Assembly (NCBI RefSeq): GCF_001592105.1
Contig: NZ_BCWE01000019.1
Span: 27,057 to 91,056, forward strand
Reading direction: 5' to 3'
DNA from: Desulfolucanica intricata
Lineage (GTDB): Bacteria > Bacillota > Desulfotomaculia > Desulfotomaculales > Desulfofarciminaceae
DNA length: 64,000 bases
Below the pieces are notes generated by a model, which saw nothing but the letters and a program-made list of their open reading frames with translations, was not told the origin of the DNA and made no database searches. Both the position numbers and the translations under genes were made by a program. Positions 52,980 to 61,843 of this stretch are shown one piece after another (positions within the stretch are counted from its first letter, which is position 1; each line of letters opens with the position of its first letter).

Positions 52980-53306
52980 TTGTTTATTTTTACAATACTC
53001 TTCTACCTTTCAGTCGGAATAACTATTTTAGCTATTATTCTTGCTATAAAAATTAACCCTAAATACTACTGGATAGGCAGTTTAACATCTTACTTTTTTA
53101 GCTTTTTAGGTAGTTTGTCAATTGGTATTTATACTCTAAGCATTACCTTTGCTCTATTCGCCTTAGCACTTGCTCACAAAATGAAGTGGATAAAAAACTA
53201 TTTGTATTCCATAGTAGTTATAATGATATCTTTAATAATTTGGATATTAAGTATTTTAATTATTGATGATGCTTGGCTATTTTATCCTTTTAGGTTGGTG
53301 TTGTAA
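52980..53306 (+). CDS. Hydrophobic membrane protein, 108 aa
   Basis: Three to four membrane helices (IFTILFYLSVGITILAIILA; SYFFSFLGSLSIGIYTL; FALFALALAHKMKW; SIVVIMISLIIWILSILII). The TTG start follows AGGAGGTGGGG, a strong site. No domain recognised. Confidence 0.6.
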   Translation: MFIFTILFYLSVGITILAIILAIKINPKYYWIGSLTSYFFSFLGSLSIGIYTLSITFALFALALAHKMKWIKNYLYSIVVIMISLIIWILSILIIDDAWLFYPFRLVL

Positions 53307-53423
53307 TCTTTTGGTTTATCTTAAATGTTCAATAGAGATTACGTATCGCGTTCAATCTTAACAATAAACCGTTTGCTGTTAATTTATTTAAAATATGAGT
53401 GCTCATAATATATAGAATTATAT

Positions 53424-54314
53424 TTACTTGAAGGAATCTGAGCATTTACTGTTACAATAACTTTTATTGGCTTCTTCTTTAGTTATCGTTAGCAGAGCAC
53501 TAATATCACCCTTATATTCACTAAATATATATTGTGCTGCTATTTCTTTTAATTCATTTTTAAGCTCATTAGGTATGTTATATTTAGATTCACCCTTCGA
53601 TACTATATTTTTTTTATTAATATACTCATAGTCCTTTAAATTACCGCTATTTAACAATTCATTATTGTGTAAATTAAATTCGTTTTTATATAAACCTAAC
53701 TCAAAACCATCTCCTTTGTTTCTAAAAATATAGTAGCAATTGTAATATCCCATTTTATAGCCGTTTTTCAATATTATATCTTTTGCTTTTAGTGCTTTTT
53801 CTAGAAATTCTTTCTTTGAAATTTTGTTATCAGTTTTTTCCTTCATAACTAAAAAGATTTTTAACTCTTCATCTAATTCAGTTGAATAATTAGTTTCGTT
53901 GCTATACTTTTTTACGTACATTTCAGCATGAATATTTCTAACTTCCGGAACTCTATTTTGTATAATGGGTAAAAGTTTTTGCTCTATTTGCTTTGCTAAT
54001 TTATTTTCTATTTCTTTATCTCTAGTATATTCATGCTGATATTGGTCATAGCGTATACAAGAATTTTTTGTGGTTATAAAAAAGTTAATATTCTCTTGCT
54101 TAAAATTAATTTTTCCACTATAGCCACCAGTTTTAAAATTATATGTAATTTTCTCTATTTCAAATTCTTTGTTAGGATAAGTTTTAAGCATATAGTTGCT
54201 TATAGTTTTTTTCGCTATGTATTTGCTAATAGGGTTACCAAAAAAAGATGATAGGACCAAGGAACAAACTCCAATAACACCAATTAAAATAAAAAGAATC
54301 AGTATCTTTTTCAA
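53424..54314 (-). CDS. YfjL-like exported/membrane-anchored protein
   Basis: The 296-residue protein has one N-terminal membrane anchor (KKILILFILIGVIGVCSLVL) followed by FFGNPISKYIAKKTISNYML and ITYNFKTGGYSGKI, the pattern of the Bacillus YfjL-like family, then a mixed extracellular part with four Cys. The TTG at 54314, ten bases after GAGGGTGG, is preferred to the longer frame. The family has no known function. It belongs to a run of minus-strand accessory genes. Confidence 0.6.
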   Translation of the reverse strand: MKKILILFILIGVIGVCSLVLSSFFGNPISKYIAKKTISNYMLKTYPNKEFEIEKITYNFKTGGYSGKINFKQENINFFITTKNSCIRYDQYQHEYTRDKEIENKLAKQIEQKLLPIIQNRVPEVRNIHAEMYVKKYSNETNYSTELDEELKIFLVMKEKTDNKISKKEFLEKALKAKDIILKNGYKMGYYNCYYIFRNKGDGFELGLYKNEFNLHNNELLNSGNLKDYEYINKKNIVSKGESKYNIPNELKNELKEIAAQYIFSEYKGDISALLTITKEEANKSYCNSKCSDSFK

Positions 54315-54368
54315 TATAAATTTACCACCCTCAATACAATAGTTAAATTCTTTTTTACTTTCAGTTCG

Positions 54369-54553
54369 TACATACAGATTATGTGATACAACCAATATTA
54401 GGGCAGCCGCACCCGGGCCTTAATAACATCTCTACGGACTCGGTACCCACCAGGCGAGATGTCAGCAGTTACAACACCAGGAATATAGCCACTGTGCTCC
54501 GGAAACATCTAAATGACCGGCGGAGCTTACTTTATGATTATAAGTTAAACGCT
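54369..54553. other. GC-richer patch with short competing frames
   Basis: This stretch is clearly less AT-rich than its surroundings. The minus strand has a 36-codon frame at 54398-54508 (YIPGVVTADISPGGYRVRRD) and another frame before it, while the plus strand has a 72-codon frame at 54383-54601. None has a ribosome site. I read it as a scrap of imported DNA whose original strand I cannot decide. Confidence 0.3.
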
Positions 54554-54819
54554 TTACTTTGTAACCGGCTCGATATAATTCAACTTGCCTTTATATGGTG
54601 AGTATGAATTCCAGGTGAAATCCATTAAATACTGTTTGCCAGTAATAATTAAGTTAAATTCATTCCTGGTGCACCTGATCTCTTTATCTTCCACCATAAT
54701 ATAATATTTTCCATCCCGATGGTTTTTTTGTTTAATTTCACATACACTACTGATACCGGCTTCATGAAATTGATAGTTAGTATTAAGAAAATTATTATTA
54801 AGGAAGCAATTACCAGCAA
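54554..54819 (-). pseudogene. Frameshifted membrane-anchored protein gene
   Basis: From a TTG near 54819 the frame reads LLVIASLIIIFLILTINFMK and PVSVVYVKLNKK, then at a run of seven A the coding signal moves to another frame: DGKYYIMVEDKEIRCTRNEF, NLIITGKQYLMDFTWNSYSP and a stop at 54554. A single base change would restore one protein of about 88 residues with an N-terminal anchor. It follows the 89-aa membrane-protein gene almost without a gap. Confidence 0.55.
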
Positions 54820-54853
54820 GGTTTTAAGCCTGTCTATTATACCTAAATCCTGC

Positions 54854-55123
54854 TTATATATTTTTTTTATTTTTTATATAACATTTGATAACAAAAAACA
54901 TATAAATTAGAAATTCAACGGGAACTAAAAAGAAAGCTATATTAACTGGAAGAAACATTACTTCATGCAGGTTATAATTGAAGTCAGCTATTGCTTGAAT
55001 TCGACCTAGTTGCATGCCTAAAAATGCTGTATATATAGTCCCTAACAGCCAGTATAGAGCAATTTTCTTTCTTCGCAGTAAAATTTCTGAATCCTCTTTG
55101 TCACCTGGATACGTTTTATCCAT
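54854..55123 (-). CDS. Small membrane protein, 89 aa
   Basis: A polar, charged N-terminus (DKTYPGDKEDSEILLRRKKI) is followed by two membrane helices (LYWLLGTIYTAFLGMQLG; VNIAFFLVPVEFLIYMFFVI). AAGGGG lies 13 bases before the ATG. It is upstream of a broken gene in the same orientation and downstream of another membrane-protein gene. Function unknown. Confidence 0.6.
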   Translation of the reverse strand: MDKTYPGDKEDSEILLRRKKIALYWLLGTIYTAFLGMQLGRIQAIADFNYNLHEVMFLPVNIAFFLVPVEFLIYMFFVIKCYIKNKKNI

Positions 55124-55192
55124 TTTACTTAATTTACCCCTTTTTATCAGTTCTGGCTTTAGTCTACCTTATTGTCATGTCAATTTATTAAG

Positions 55193-55654
55193 TTAAATTA
55201 GTTTTTTGTAATTTTCTATATTGTAATGAATTCTGTAGTACCTTTTTTCATTCTCATGCCAAGCAACTATTCCAATTATCAAACTCAATCCTATAAGAAA
55301 CAATAATAACCATGCCAATACGCCACCCGATAACTTTGACACTATTTTTAACGGAGTATGGCCGTTAAGGAATTGCGATATACAGACCACTAAAATAATA
55401 CGAACAAAAGAACGTAGTCCTTCTCGAAATACGTTTACCCAATATCCTTGTTCCCTTGCTTTATGCCATCTCCTGTAAAATCTATGCTCAAATTTTTCAT
55501 CCCAAACTATTCTAAAAATCGTAATTGGTATTAAAATAATAGCCCCCGCGTAATAAAAAGTTGTATGGTAAACATCCTCAAAAATAGGTAAGGCTAGTAG
55601 AACCGCAAGTAATATCAGCACGGCAACGAGCCGCTTAACTTTGTTTATTCCCAT
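55193..55654 (-). CDS. Polytopic membrane protein, 153 aa
   Basis: Four membrane helices (RLVAVLILLAVLLALPIF; YYAGAIILIPITIFRIVW; FVRIILVVCISQFL; GGVLAWLLLFLIGLSLIIGI) with a charged cytoplasmic loop KFEHRFYRRWHKAREQGYW. The hairpin repeat copy 2 lies about 50 bp upstream. No family recognised; small membrane proteins of this type in accessory regions are often immunity or toxin-resistance factors, which is speculation here. Confidence 0.6.
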   Translation of the reverse strand: MGINKVKRLVAVLILLAVLLALPIFEDVYHTTFYYAGAIILIPITIFRIVWDEKFEHRFYRRWHKAREQGYWVNVFREGLRSFVRIILVVCISQFLNGHTPLKIVSKLSGGVLAWLLLFLIGLSLIIGIVAWHENEKRYYRIHYNIENYKKLI

Positions 55655-55705
55655 TTATCTCCACACTTTTAATGTTTATGCATTTTTCATAAGATATTTA
55701 TACCA

Positions 55706-55766
55706 CAGTAAGCCCAGGGAGAGATTTGATCCGGGACTTACTTTATCACCACATACAGTTGATGTG
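55706..55766. repeat. Hairpin repeat, copy 2
   Basis: GTAAGCCCAGGG and the partly complementary CCGGGACTTAC form the stem, followed by TTTATCACCACATACAGTTGATGTG. It aligns with the repeat at 51271-51332 over about 60 bp, with the stem conserved more than the sequence. Confidence 0.55.
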
Positions 55767-55852
55767 TAAAAATTATTGTGCTTGTTTGTTCAACAAGCGC
55801 TGCTGCCTTTATTTAGATCAATATTATAATAGAGGGGACCTTCACTGTAATC

Positions 55853-56002
55853 TTATTTGTTTCTTTTCAATAACCCCCACAAATCTTGAAGTATTTTATA
55901 TATACCTATACGCTCACCTACATGGTTTGCAACTTTCATGAAAATTCCGATTAATATTATACTAAAAAATAAGATTACGATAGTCTTAAATATGCTTTCC
56001 AT
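55853..56002 (-). CDS. Small membrane protein, 49 aa
   Basis: An ATG at 56002, preceded by GAGGGGGGG, encodes one membrane helix (IVILFFSIILIGIFMKVANH) and an amphipathic basic tail (ERIGIYKILQDLWGLLKRNK). Ribosome site, hydrophobic core and charged tail all suggest a real small protein, of holin-like or toxin-like size. No family recognised. Confidence 0.55.
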   Translation of the reverse strand: MESIFKTIVILFFSIILIGIFMKVANHVGERIGIYKILQDLWGLLKRNK

Positions 56003-56147
56003 ATATACCCCCCCTCTACTTTAAAACTATTTTACAGGTAATGGTTACTGAACATTAATCATCTAATGTTCACTATTGTTTAAACCTAAAGAAGACTCTA
56101 TATGAGTATTGCTTTATAAGCTTCGTTAAGAAAATTTAGATTTATCA

Positions 56148-56804
56148 CTAAGGTACAATTTCAAAGAAGTAGTCTTTATATCCTTTACCTTCGTACCGTG
56201 TTACATCTTTTGTTCCGGTGGTCTTGGCCATCCCAAAAACAGAAATGTAGTATCCCTTAATAGGTAAGTCTCCATTTGATAATTGCTTAATAGTTTTATC
56301 GGTTATTAAATATTTTTGATTTTCCTCAACTCCATAGCTTGATAGTTCACCGGAACAATCTATTTGGTACCAATCATATTTACCTTCTGGCATCATCTCA
56401 TTGAAATTTAAGCTATGCATTACTTTAAAAAATTTATCTGCTGAAATAAGCCGATCAAATTGTAACCAGCTCTCAATTTTTGTTCTTTTTATCTCATACG
56501 TATTTTTATCAGTTGGTTTGAAGTTAATCCAGTAATGAATAAAATTACTTTTAGAAGTACCAATTAGTTGAAATTGTATTCTATTTATCGAGCCGTCTTT
56601 TTCGAATTCCAGATTATAATCCTGTATCTTATATTCCGAAGGGTTTATATTTAGCTTTTCTTGTATAGAATTCCAGTCTTTATTAAAGTCAATTTGGTAT
56701 AAATTTGGTGAGGATATGGCCACCTTTCCAGGGTTTTTAACTATTACTAGCACCATTATAGAAAGTAAAGCAGCAATAATTATCCAAAAACCCGCTTTCT
56801 TCAT
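56148..56804 (-). CDS. Membrane-anchored extracellular protein, 218 aa
   Basis: An N-terminal anchor (FWIIIAALLSIMVLVIVKNP) precedes a mostly beta extracellular domain (WNSIQEKLNINPSEYKIQDY, IQFQLIGTSKSNFIHYWINF, ISVFGMAKTTGTKDV). The ATG at 56804 follows AAAGGTG. The function is unknown; the domain layout resembles small secreted sensor or resistance proteins. Confidence 0.6.
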   Translation of the reverse strand: MKKAGFWIIIAALLSIMVLVIVKNPGKVAISSPNLYQIDFNKDWNSIQEKLNINPSEYKIQDYNLEFEKDGSINRIQFQLIGTSKSNFIHYWINFKPTDKNTYEIKRTKIESWLQFDRLISADKFFKVMHSLNFNEMMPEGKYDWYQIDCSGELSSYGVEENQKYLITDKTIKQLSNGDLPIKGYYISVFGMAKTTGTKDVTRYEGKGYKDYFFEIVP

Positions 56805-57086
56805 GAATATCACCTTTAATAATTAATCATTCGATTTGTTTGTTACTTCAATAAGGCTTTACTATTTAGAATCTGCCCAAACTTCTAGAAAGAGAATGAA
56901 TTATTGAATATATAAAAAATATTAAGGAAATTAACACAACAACTTTGCCATATTTAAAACACGTAGGAAACTGCCAAGCAGACTTAATAGGATAAAGTAT
57001 CAAGTTAATATAATGATCTCATAAGTAGTTAACTTAGTCGTATTATTGGATATACAATATTGTATTGTACCGGTAAAACCTGCTTT

Positions 57087-57455
57087 TTATATCCGGTTAT
57101 TATTACGTAACCAGTGGTAAATTTCCCAATCCTCAGAAATAGTTCTAATCTTAGGGGAATTCCCAAATACCTCTATCGAAAACATTTTATTGTTGTATGC
57201 AGCTAAATATTTGTTTTCAAATGGTGTTTTTTCTACGGTAATATCTTTTTTGGGCCAATCTTTTATGTCAGCTATATAATCGGCTATGCTGTCTTCGTTA
57301 TAAGTAACTTTTTCTTTAGGCATGTATATTTGTTGTTCCAGGTACTTAACTCTATTTTTTAAAGAGATAACAGAGATTATTAGATAAATAAAAATTGCAT
57401 ATTGGGCAAATAAGATAATTAAATTAATAACCTGTGCTAAATATGTTGAATTCAT
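57087..57455 (-). CDS. Membrane-anchored coiled-coil protein, 122 aa
   Basis: One N-terminal membrane helix (VINLIILFAQYAIFIYLIIS) continues into a short coiled coil (LKNRVKYLEQQIYMPKEK) and a C-terminal polar domain. A weak ribosome site precedes the ATG. No family recognised. Confidence 0.55.
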   Translation of the reverse strand: MNSTYLAQVINLIILFAQYAIFIYLIISVISLKNRVKYLEQQIYMPKEKVTYNEDSIADYIADIKDWPKKDITVEKTPFENKYLAAYNNKMFSIEVFGNSPKIRTISEDWEIYHWLRNNNRI

Positions 57456-57605
57456 AATAACACCAGCCTTTAAAAAACTTTATAACCTTTTTACTTTGTT
57501 TTATACGACGTCCTCCTTACTACTAAGATAAAAAAGGGGTGGTTTTGGTTGCAAAAAATATTCCTATTTATTTTGACAAATATTCTAAATCATCGACAAT
57601 TATAA

Positions 57606-57770
57606 CTACAGGAATGGCAAGAAGCCCGAGTCCGGCAGGGGGAACCGGAACCTTTCGAAGAAGCGGCGAAGACCCCCGTCTGGATTCGGGAATCACGGTG
57701 GTTGGAAGTCCCGCCCAATATAAAACGCCTCATCATGTTAAAACCGGTGATGGATTCCTTTTTGTCGTAG
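57606..57770 (+). pseudogene. GC-rich coding fragment, 54 aa
   Basis: In a GC-richer island the frame after a TAA reads LQEWQEARVRQGEPEPFEEA, KTPVWIRESRWLEVPPNIK and LKPVMDSFLS to a stop. The composition looks like the C-terminal end of a foreign gene, but there is no start, and overlapping frames on both strands are also open. I do not recognise the family. Confidence 0.35.
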
Positions 57771-57864
57771 CTTAATTGCTGTAGCAAAAGGCTATTACTA
57801 TAGAACTTACTGTTATCACCGGGCTGATGAAAGTAATCTAACGGAGACAATCTTACACCTAAGC

Positions 57865-58614
57865 TTATTTGGTTAAGTAATCAATTCTTTTCATAGAATT
57901 AGAGAGCATTAAAATATCATCTTGAGAGATATTTCCCTCTATAGAAATAAATATATCATTATCTACCCAAGACAAACTCAGAAGTTTATTTTTATAATTT
58001 ATTAATGCTGCATCTTGTCCTTTGACTTTAACATTTTTCATTTGTGCATCCTCAATATCGTAGGAGGAACCTTGGCGAAAACCTTTAGTTGTGTTGATTT
58101 CAGTTATAATAATGGACTCTGAGTTTTTTCCTGTTAGGATAATATTAAGTTCAGTAGAGTTTCCCAGCTTGTTTGTATTGATTTCTTCTATCTCGTAATT
58201 ACCCATCATGTCAACAGGTAACAATACATTATAAGGAACATCTTCTAAAGTGCGGAGAACTTCAGGTTTAAGGTAGTTCTCCGTTTTTTCTTTTTGACCA
58301 GGTGAACCATAAGAAATTTCTGTAGACTGAACTTTCCCACTTAGAAATAGTTTAATATTTTTAAATATTTTGCTAGTAAAAGCTCCTCCTTCTGTAGGAA
58401 GAAAGAATATTATTGATCCTAATACAGTACAAATTAGACAAGCAGTAGCTAGTAATTTAAGTACCGGTTTTTGTTTGTTAGTACGGTATCTTTTATTAAA
58501 TTTACTCCATGCCTCTTCTAAATCAATATCGCTATCCTTTTCTGCTTGTTTATAAAGAGCTTTTTTTATGAGCTCATCAACAGAGGTATATTCATGGGAA
58601 TTACCGTTACCCAT
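57865..58614 (-). CDS. Anti-sigma factor-like membrane protein (DUF4367-like)
   Basis: The 249-residue protein has a cytoplasmic N-terminal part (DELIKKALYKQAEKDSDIDL), one membrane helix (about 52-72; LKLLATACLICTVLGSIIFF) and an extracellular domain with repeated beta segments, as in DUF4367 proteins that partner ECF sigma factors. It starts in TAATG overlapping the sigma gene. By context it holds the sigma factor at the membrane until a surface signal arrives. Confidence 0.72.
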   Translation of the reverse strand: MGNGNSHEYTSVDELIKKALYKQAEKDSDIDLEEAWSKFNKRYRTNKQKPVLKLLATACLICTVLGSIIFFLPTEGGAFTSKIFKNIKLFLSGKVQSTEISYGSPGQKEKTENYLKPEVLRTLEDVPYNVLLPVDMMGNYEIEEINTNKLGNSTELNIILTGKNSESIIITEINTTKGFRQGSSYDIEDAQMKNVKVKGQDAALINYKNKLLSLSWVDNDIFISIEGNISQDDILMLSNSMKRIDYLTK

Positions 58615-59189
58615 TATTTGATACCCCCTTTTGAATCAGTTGATTCTAAGTGTCCTTCTTCTACTAGCTTTTTCTTGATTATCATTTTACCTCTATGAAT
58701 CATTGATTTAATTGTACCTTCCGGCTTATTTAGCAGTAAGGAAATATCTTTCATTTTCATTTCTTCATAATATCGTAGATGAATCACCTGTTTCATTGCA
58801 GGATTAAGGGAGTCAATGGCCCTACTGATAGCATCTACCGTTTCTTGGGAGTCAATTATATATTCCGGTGAGTTCTCTGCTGGATCCGAAATTGGCAATA
58901 AATTATCCAAACTCACTAATTTTTCATGTTTCCTCATAATGTCGATAGTATTATTTACAGCAATTCTTTTAATCCATGACTCAATTTTGTCTGGATCTAT
59001 TAATTGCTCTATATTCTGTATAGCTTTTAAAATAGCCTCTTGAGCCGCTTCTTCAGCTATATATTTATTTCCACAGTAAAAATATGAAGTTCTGTACGCT
59101 GTTTTGAAATAAAGCAGAAATAAAAGTTTACTTTGTTTTTTATCTAATGCTTTTCTTTTTTTACCAAATAGATTTTTAAGCATAGCCAT
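58614..59189 (-). CDS. ECF-type RNA polymerase sigma factor
   Basis: The 191-residue protein has region 2 (YFCGNKYIAEEAAQEAILKA, WIKRIAVNNTIDIMR) and region 4 helix-turn-helix (MKQVIHLRYYEEMKMKDISL, LLNKPEGTIKSMIHRGK). It directs RNA polymerase to its own small regulon, probably including this pair and perhaps neighbouring membrane proteins. The anti-sigma gene follows with a one-base overlap. Confidence 0.88.
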   Translation of the reverse strand: MAMLKNLFGKKRKALDKKQSKLLFLLYFKTAYRTSYFYCGNKYIAEEAAQEAILKAIQNIEQLIDPDKIESWIKRIAVNNTIDIMRKHEKLVSLDNLLPISDPAENSPEYIIDSQETVDAISRAIDSLNPAMKQVIHLRYYEEMKMKDISLLLNKPEGTIKSMIHRGKMIIKKKLVEEGHLESTDSKGGIK

Positions 59190-59659
59190 ACCTTCAACCC
59201 ATAGTTATTTTTACATAAAATTCTACAAATTAACTAATAATCCTATAGCTTTATTTGTCGATTAATTAGAATATATGTCTAAATAAATAGGAATATTTTT
59301 GCAACCAAATACACTCACTTTTCGTCTTAATGGTAAGGGGGTGATGATTTTATTAGCCGTAATAATGTCAATCAGCCGTCCTCATGAGAAAAAAACCTTT
59401 TAAAATGTATAAATAATTGGCTCTAAACTTCATGTAGAAAATGTGTTGGTGACAGATGCTTGGGGAGTTACAAAATGTGGCAATAGGGAAGGGAATCAAA
59501 CACTATTGTGATAAGTCTAACGGAGGGAAGTACGTTATTAAGGGGCGTTATCATATCCAAAACGTTAGCGGGGTACACTCACCACTAACGCCACTCCTCA
59601 TAGAAAGATTAGTCCATGGTAGAATAAAAATATTAAAACTATAGGTGGGTTGTGAGGAT
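59190..59659. other. Gene-free region upstream of the sigma factor
   Basis: This 470-bp region must hold the sigma operon promoter. The plus strand has a weak coding-like stretch (VENVLVTDAWGVTKCGNREG) ending at about 59512, with no start, and an inverted repeat CGTTAG/CTAACG at about 59563-59592. Neither can be assigned. Confidence 0.35.
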
Positions 59660-59992
59660 ATGAGGAAAAGAATATTTCTTACAGCTTTTTGGGTATTATT
59701 AGGAGTATTCCTAAGTTGCAATTATCTTTTTGCTAAAAATGATAACCACATGAAACTACTTGAAAAAACAGTATATAATTATTTAATTAATCAGAAAGGT
59801 TACTCTAACAAAGACATAAAGGAACTAGAAGCTCATCATAATCCTAAATTTGTAGGTAACCCTGCGGCAGAATACGATGTTGAAGTTGTCTTTACTGATG
59901 AGCCTAATGAATATTATTATTATTTTGTGAAAGATGGTAAGGTATATCAAGGCAGTTTATCAAATGGTAATGGAAAGCATGTAGAGAAATGA
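59660..59992 (+). CDS. Exported protein, 110 aa, DUF3139-like
   Basis: A signal peptide (RIFLTAFWVLLGVFLSCNYL) is followed by an alpha/beta domain (LLEKTVYNYLINQKGYSNKD, YDVEVVFTDEPNEYYYYFVK) of the DUF3139 type, found in small secreted Firmicutes proteins of unknown role. The Cys in LSCN could be lipidated. The ATG at 59660 follows GTGGGTTGTGAGG. Confidence 0.6.
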   Translation: MRKRIFLTAFWVLLGVFLSCNYLFAKNDNHMKLLEKTVYNYLINQKGYSNKDIKELEAHHNPKFVGNPAAEYDVEVVFTDEPNEYYYYFVKDGKVYQGSLSNGNGKHVEK

Positions 59993-60523
59993 AAATATCA
60001 ATCGCGTAACTCTGTCCTTTATTTAAAAAGTTCCGGGAATACCGGGGAGAACTTTCTAATGCATTCCTCACTAATTTTACCCATGTTATGTTGAACATTT
60101 TCCGTAAATTACAGTCAACATTGAAGTGATAGGAAACAAGCCACCTAAGGTTCCACAAATAAAATAATTGATGATAAAAGTTTACTAAGTAAATATAATT
60201 TAACAGTCAAATACCAATCTTAGGAAAGGTATACTAATTAATGGCTACCTTGATAATACATACGAATAGCAGTACATTATCGATGGGTTTATTGGATCAG
60301 CAACTAAAACAGAGATTAAGTAAACGCGTCACTAACTGGATTTACGTGTGAAGAGTTATGTAAATTATATGCAGCTAAGGTTTTATACTATTGTTTTGTA
60401 TATTCTATTTGTAATTGTATAAAAAATCTTTGTTATTAGTTATTGGCATAGCATAGATAATTTTATATATTTAGCTGAAAGTAGTTTTAAAAACTATGAT
60501 ATACAAATTGTGGGTGAAAATGT
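59993..60523. other. Gene-poor region with hairpin and doubtful mini-ORF
   Basis: A hairpin AAAGTTCCGGG / CCGGGGAGAACTTT (about 60027-60056) lies soon after the stop. A 36-codon frame at 60241-60351 (MATLIIHTNSSTLSMGLLDQ) has only a distant GGAAAGG and may be chance. Otherwise AT-rich without signals. Confidence 0.3.
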
Positions 60524-60721
60524 ATGAATAGTATTTTTGAATTATTTTTTCTTCTAGTGTACTTTCTTTTAGTTATATTTATAGCTTATTTTATTTTGAC
60601 AGATAGAAAAATAACAAATCTTACACTATTTGACTCTATATGTTGGATACTCATTTGTGCTACACCACCTTTTTTAGGAGTGCCAATTTATCTCTTTTAT
60701 AGATCAAAGAAACTGCTATAA
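60524..60721 (+). CDS. Small membrane protein, 65 aa
   Basis: Two membrane helices (LFFLLVYFLLVIFIAYFIL; ICWILICATPPFLGVPIYLF) separated by a short charged loop. The layout resembles the phospholipase-D-nuclease N-terminal-type small proteins. GGGTGAAAATGT precedes the ATG. Function unknown. Confidence 0.55.
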   Translation: MNSIFELFFLLVYFLLVIFIAYFILTDRKITNLTLFDSICWILICATPPFLGVPIYLFYRSKKLL

Positions 60722-60844
60722 ATTTTTTATATTATTTTAAAAGTTTACTTTTAAATTTAATGGTAAGTATTTAACCCTTTAAAGGGGGACAAAAAATGTG
60801 ATTAAAAGTATTATTCCAATTCATAACTGAACCCAGCCAGCTCC

Positions 60845-61057
60845 ATGACCTTCGTTTTGGTGCCCCCGTTCCATTTATTCAGTAAGATTATTACTTACCT
60901 TTGCCATCCAACTTATCTTCTTATAATATCTAATCTTCAAAGCCCTTGGGAAACACCGACAAGAATTCTATGGAAAAATTACTTTCTATCCGTTGCAATT
61001 ATTAGCATAATATTAGGGGTTATCGTTAAAAGATTTGTACGGATACGAAATTATTAG
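60845..61057 (+). pseudogene. Probable C-terminal remnant of a membrane protein
   Basis: The second half of this frame looks genuine (SPWETPTRILWKNYFLSVAI, ISIILGVIVKRFVRIRNY: a membrane helix and a basic tail), but the first half does not, and there is no ribosome site before the ATG. Neighbouring frames also carry hydrophobic segments, so an upstream frameshift is likely. Confidence 0.35.
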
Positions 61058-61108
61058 ACTGAATTAATCCTTTTAAGGATAAATAGATCGTGATTTTGGG
61101 AGGGTTTT

Positions 61109-61816
61109 ATGGGTTGGATTTTATTATTTGCAATCTTTATATTACTGATATTAGCAGTAAAAACTGCACCAATAGAAGAAGAGACAAAATTATGGATAAA
61201 AATTAGCGGCTTTTATTTTTTATCAATAGTCTCATTTAATATCGGGGTAGTTAGACTACCGCTTGGAGTGCTGATTGGCCTGTATTTAGTTAACAGGAAG
61301 CCCGTTTTAAATAAAAGGCTTAAAAATCTGACCTTGTTTTTCGGGTTCGTCTGTTTTATATTGTTAGTTCTTTTACCTCCTGTTCCGGTTCAAGATTTGT
61401 TAAGTTATAGGGAAAATTTTAATCAGTTAAACAGATTTGAGGAAATAAAGTCAATGACATTATTATCCCCAGTTTCACCAGAACAGGATGAACTAATTAA
61501 GTTTGCACCAAATGCCGAAGGTGATATGAATTTGGATTATTGTATAGTTATCTTTCGGTCATGGGCTCTAAAAAAGAAAAATGTTACTGTCCAGGATTTT
61601 GAGTGGATATGGAGTCAATCGGATGATTACTTGAAATTTAAGGACTCATACTACAGAATAAACGATTTAACAGCAGAAGGATATATGGAATTTGAAGATG
61701 GACGGAAGTATTTTGCACTGTTTAAGAAGAAGGAGAGAAATGGAGCATTTTACCTTACCATGGTTGTTCAACATGATGGAGTGAAAAGTGGACAGGGAAG
61801 ATATTTCCCATTCTAA
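61109..61816 (+). CDS. Membrane protein with C-terminal soluble domain, 235 aa
   Basis: Three membrane helices (about 3-20, 33-58 and 75-96) precede a soluble domain (about 105-235) with QDLLSYRENFNQLNRFEEIK, VTVQDFEWIWSQSDDYLKFK and AFYLTMVVQHDG. TTGGGAGG precedes the ATG. No family recognised. Confidence 0.6.
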   Translation: MGWILLFAIFILLILAVKTAPIEEETKLWIKISGFYFLSIVSFNIGVVRLPLGVLIGLYLVNRKPVLNKRLKNLTLFFGFVCFILLVLLPPVPVQDLLSYRENFNQLNRFEEIKSMTLLSPVSPEQDELIKFAPNAEGDMNLDYCIVIFRSWALKKKNVTVQDFEWIWSQSDDYLKFKDSYYRINDLTAEGYMEFEDGRKYFALFKKKERNGAFYLTMVVQHDGVKSGQGRYFPF

Positions 61817-61843
61817 AGTAGAGACGGAGGAGGTCAAATTGTT

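Noticed and set aside
59456..59644. 62-codon plus-strand ORF upstream of the DUF3139-like gene
   Set aside because: Its composition is not protein-like, the stretch contains an inverted repeat, and another frame looks equally open.
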